Positions 5,532 through 6,547 of a stretch of DNA of 6,547 bases are shown in pieces. The stretch covers positions 1 through 6,547 of the forward strand of contig JASHSE010000367.1 in NCBI GenBank assembly GCA_030036975.1. The letters are read 5' to 3'. The first letter of the stretch is position 1, and each line of letters begins with the position of its first letter. Source of the stretch: Xanthobacteraceae bacterium. Lineage in GTDB: Bacteria; Pseudomonadota; Alphaproteobacteria; Rhizobiales; Xanthobacteraceae. The position numbers and the translations under genes are program-made. The notes under the pieces were generated by a model. It ran no database searches and had not been told where the DNA came from. It saw only the letters and a program-made list of their open reading frames with translations.

Positions 5532-6547
5532 TCAACCTTGCGCGGACGCGCTTTCGAGTGAGTGGTCGTCGACCGACGGCGCCTGCGGATAAGCGCGCTG
5601 CAGCGCCTTGACGATGGGGCCCATGCGCGAACCGAACGAGCCTTTGACCATCACCACGTCGCCGGCGCGCAATGCGGCGACCACCTGCGGCTCGAGCGTC
5701 GCGGAATCTTCCGCATAGAAGCCGCGGCGGCTCGGCGGCAGTGCCTGCCACAGCTGACGCATCAGCGGCCCGCAGCAGAACACCAGATCGACGGCATTGT
5801 CGATGACCGGCTTTGCCAGCGCGCGATGCAGCGCGACGCCCTTATCCCCAAGCTCGAGCATGTCGCCGAGCACGGCGATGCGCCGACCGCGCGGTCCGAT
5901 TTCGGCCTGGCCGAGCAGCGCCAGCGCCGCCGCAACCGAAACTGGATTGGCATTATAGCTTTCGTCGATGACCAGCGCCTGGCCGTCGGAAACCTCGATC
6001 TCGATCGGCGCGCCGCGGCCGGCGGCGGCCTTGACTTGCGAAAGCGCCAGCGCCGCCAGCGCCAGGTCGGCGCCGGCCAGCACGGCCGTTGCCAATACTG
6101 CGAGCGAATTATCGACGAGGTGGCGCCCCGGCGCGCCGATCTTGTAGGTGAGTTCGGCGTCGAAAATCCGCGCCACCACGGTCGAGCAGCGCGGATGCAG
6201 CACGCATTTGAGGAGCCGCGCATCGGCCTTGACGTGCTCGCCGAACGAGACGATGCGTGCGACGCCGGCTGCATCGGCGCGGCGCTTGAGCCGAGCAAAT
6301 TGCGCGATGTCGCGGTTGAGCACCGCGGCGCCGCCGGGTTGTTCGATGCCGAGAAAAATTTCCGCCTTGGCGTCAGCGATCTTCGTCAGGGAGCCAAAAA
6401 ATTCGAGATGCACCGGCGCGATGGTCGTGATCAGCGCGATGTGCGGGCGCGCCAAGCGCGTCAGCGGCGCGATCTCGCCGGCATGGTTCATGCCCATTTC
6501 CAGGACGGCGTAACGCGCGTCCGCCGGGCAGCGCGCCAGCGACAGCG
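5532..6547 (-). CDS. murF: UDP-MurNAc-tripeptide--D-alanyl-D-alanine ligase MurF (5' end cut by window)
   Basis: Cytoplasmic Mur ligase that adds the D-Ala-D-Ala dipeptide, completing the UDP-MurNAc-pentapeptide used by MraY. The frame is open to the right edge: it reads through the Met at 6497 for 16 more in-frame residues, including YAVLEMGMNHAGE, so 6497 is not the start. About 337 residues are visible; by comparison with a family length near 470, some 130 N-terminal residues are outside, including the UDP-binding part and the P-loop. Visible motifs: EMGMNHAGEI (near 6500), APVHLEFFGS (about 6390-6420), DAKAEIF with the likely carbamylated Lys at 6366-6368, the MurF hallmark DESYNANP (5943-5966), LGDMLELGD, and VKGSFGSRM near the C-terminus. 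Stop TGA at 5532-5534, followed closely by mraY. Ordinary alphaproteobacterial MurF, in the usual place and orientation. Confidence 0.97.
   Translation of the reverse strand, partial: LSLARCPADARYAVLEMGMNHAGEIAPLTRLARPHIALITTIAPVHLEFFGSLTKIADAKAEIFLGIEQPGGAAVLNRDIAQFARLKRRADAAGVARIVSFGEHVKADARLLKCVLHPRCSTVVARIFDAELTYKIGAPGRHLVDNSLAVLATAVLAGADLALAALALSQVKAAAGRGAPIEIEVSDGQALVIDESYNANPVSVAAALALLGQAEIGPRGRRIAVLGDMLELGDKGVALHRALAKPVIDNAVDLVFCCGPLMRQLWQALPPSRRGFYAEDSATLEPQVVAALRAGDVVMVKGSFGSRMGPIVKALQRAYPQAPSVDDHSLESASAQG

Noticed and set aside
4532..5611. Plus-strand open frame of 359 codons antisense to mraY
   Set aside because: It is rich in His, Asp, Arg and Glu, as expected from the reverse complement of a membrane protein gene. 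MraY has every catalytic motif, so this is a shadow.
5532..6497. Complete short MurF starting at Met 6497
   Set aside because: The frame continues upstream to the window edge with conserved MurF sequence (YAVLE), and the P-loop domain is missing, so the gene is cut by the window, not naturally short.

Overview
The window is a stretch of the division and cell wall (dcw) cluster of a high-GC alphaproteobacterium. The FtsW and MraY sequences (for example EWWWTVDR followed by SPPVAARIGLDPFHF in FtsW) look most like Hyphomicrobiales (Rhizobiales), in the direction of the Bradyrhizobium/Rhodoplanes relatives. That placement is inference from recalled family sequences, not from a search. Coding density is very high. 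Six genes of the lipid II and septal-wall pathway fill the window, and only about 0.25 kb is non-coding.

Layout. Reading the minus strand from the right edge: murF (truncated by the window, 3' two thirds present), then mraY four bases downstream. After a break come ftsW, murG (start overlaps the ftsW stop by one base) and murC (29 bases further on, truncated by the left edge). In the break, exactly where alphaproteobacteria normally carry a co-directional murD, a murD-type ligase sits on the PLUS strand (3002-4330). It is convergent with mraY and divergent from ftsW. A 99-base gap with a composite palindrome separates it from mraY. A short AT-richer gap with promoter-like elements separates it from ftsW.

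How the genes work together. MurC adds L-Ala to UDP-MurNAc, MurD adds glutamate, MurE (not in the window) adds the diamino acid, and MurF adds D-Ala-D-Ala. MraY moves the phospho-MurNAc-pentapeptide onto undecaprenyl phosphate to make lipid I, and MurG adds GlcNAc to make lipid II. FtsW is the SEDS glycosyltransferase that polymerises lipid II at the septum.

The standout is the murD gene. Besides being flipped, its protein does not look like an ordinary proteobacterial MurD. Its signature motifs (GTRGKST, ELDSWQLQGF, MDHLNYY, GAHNREN, VEGRLQ, YNDNNATT, LLSPGFASFGLF) resemble my recollection of the MurD subtype of Patescibacteria/CPR and similar lineages. The gene also has rare codons and lower-GC pockets. 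The simplest reading is that a horizontally acquired murD replaced the native gene in place, in reverse orientation, splitting the ancestral transcription unit in two. This is a hypothesis and needs phylogeny to test.
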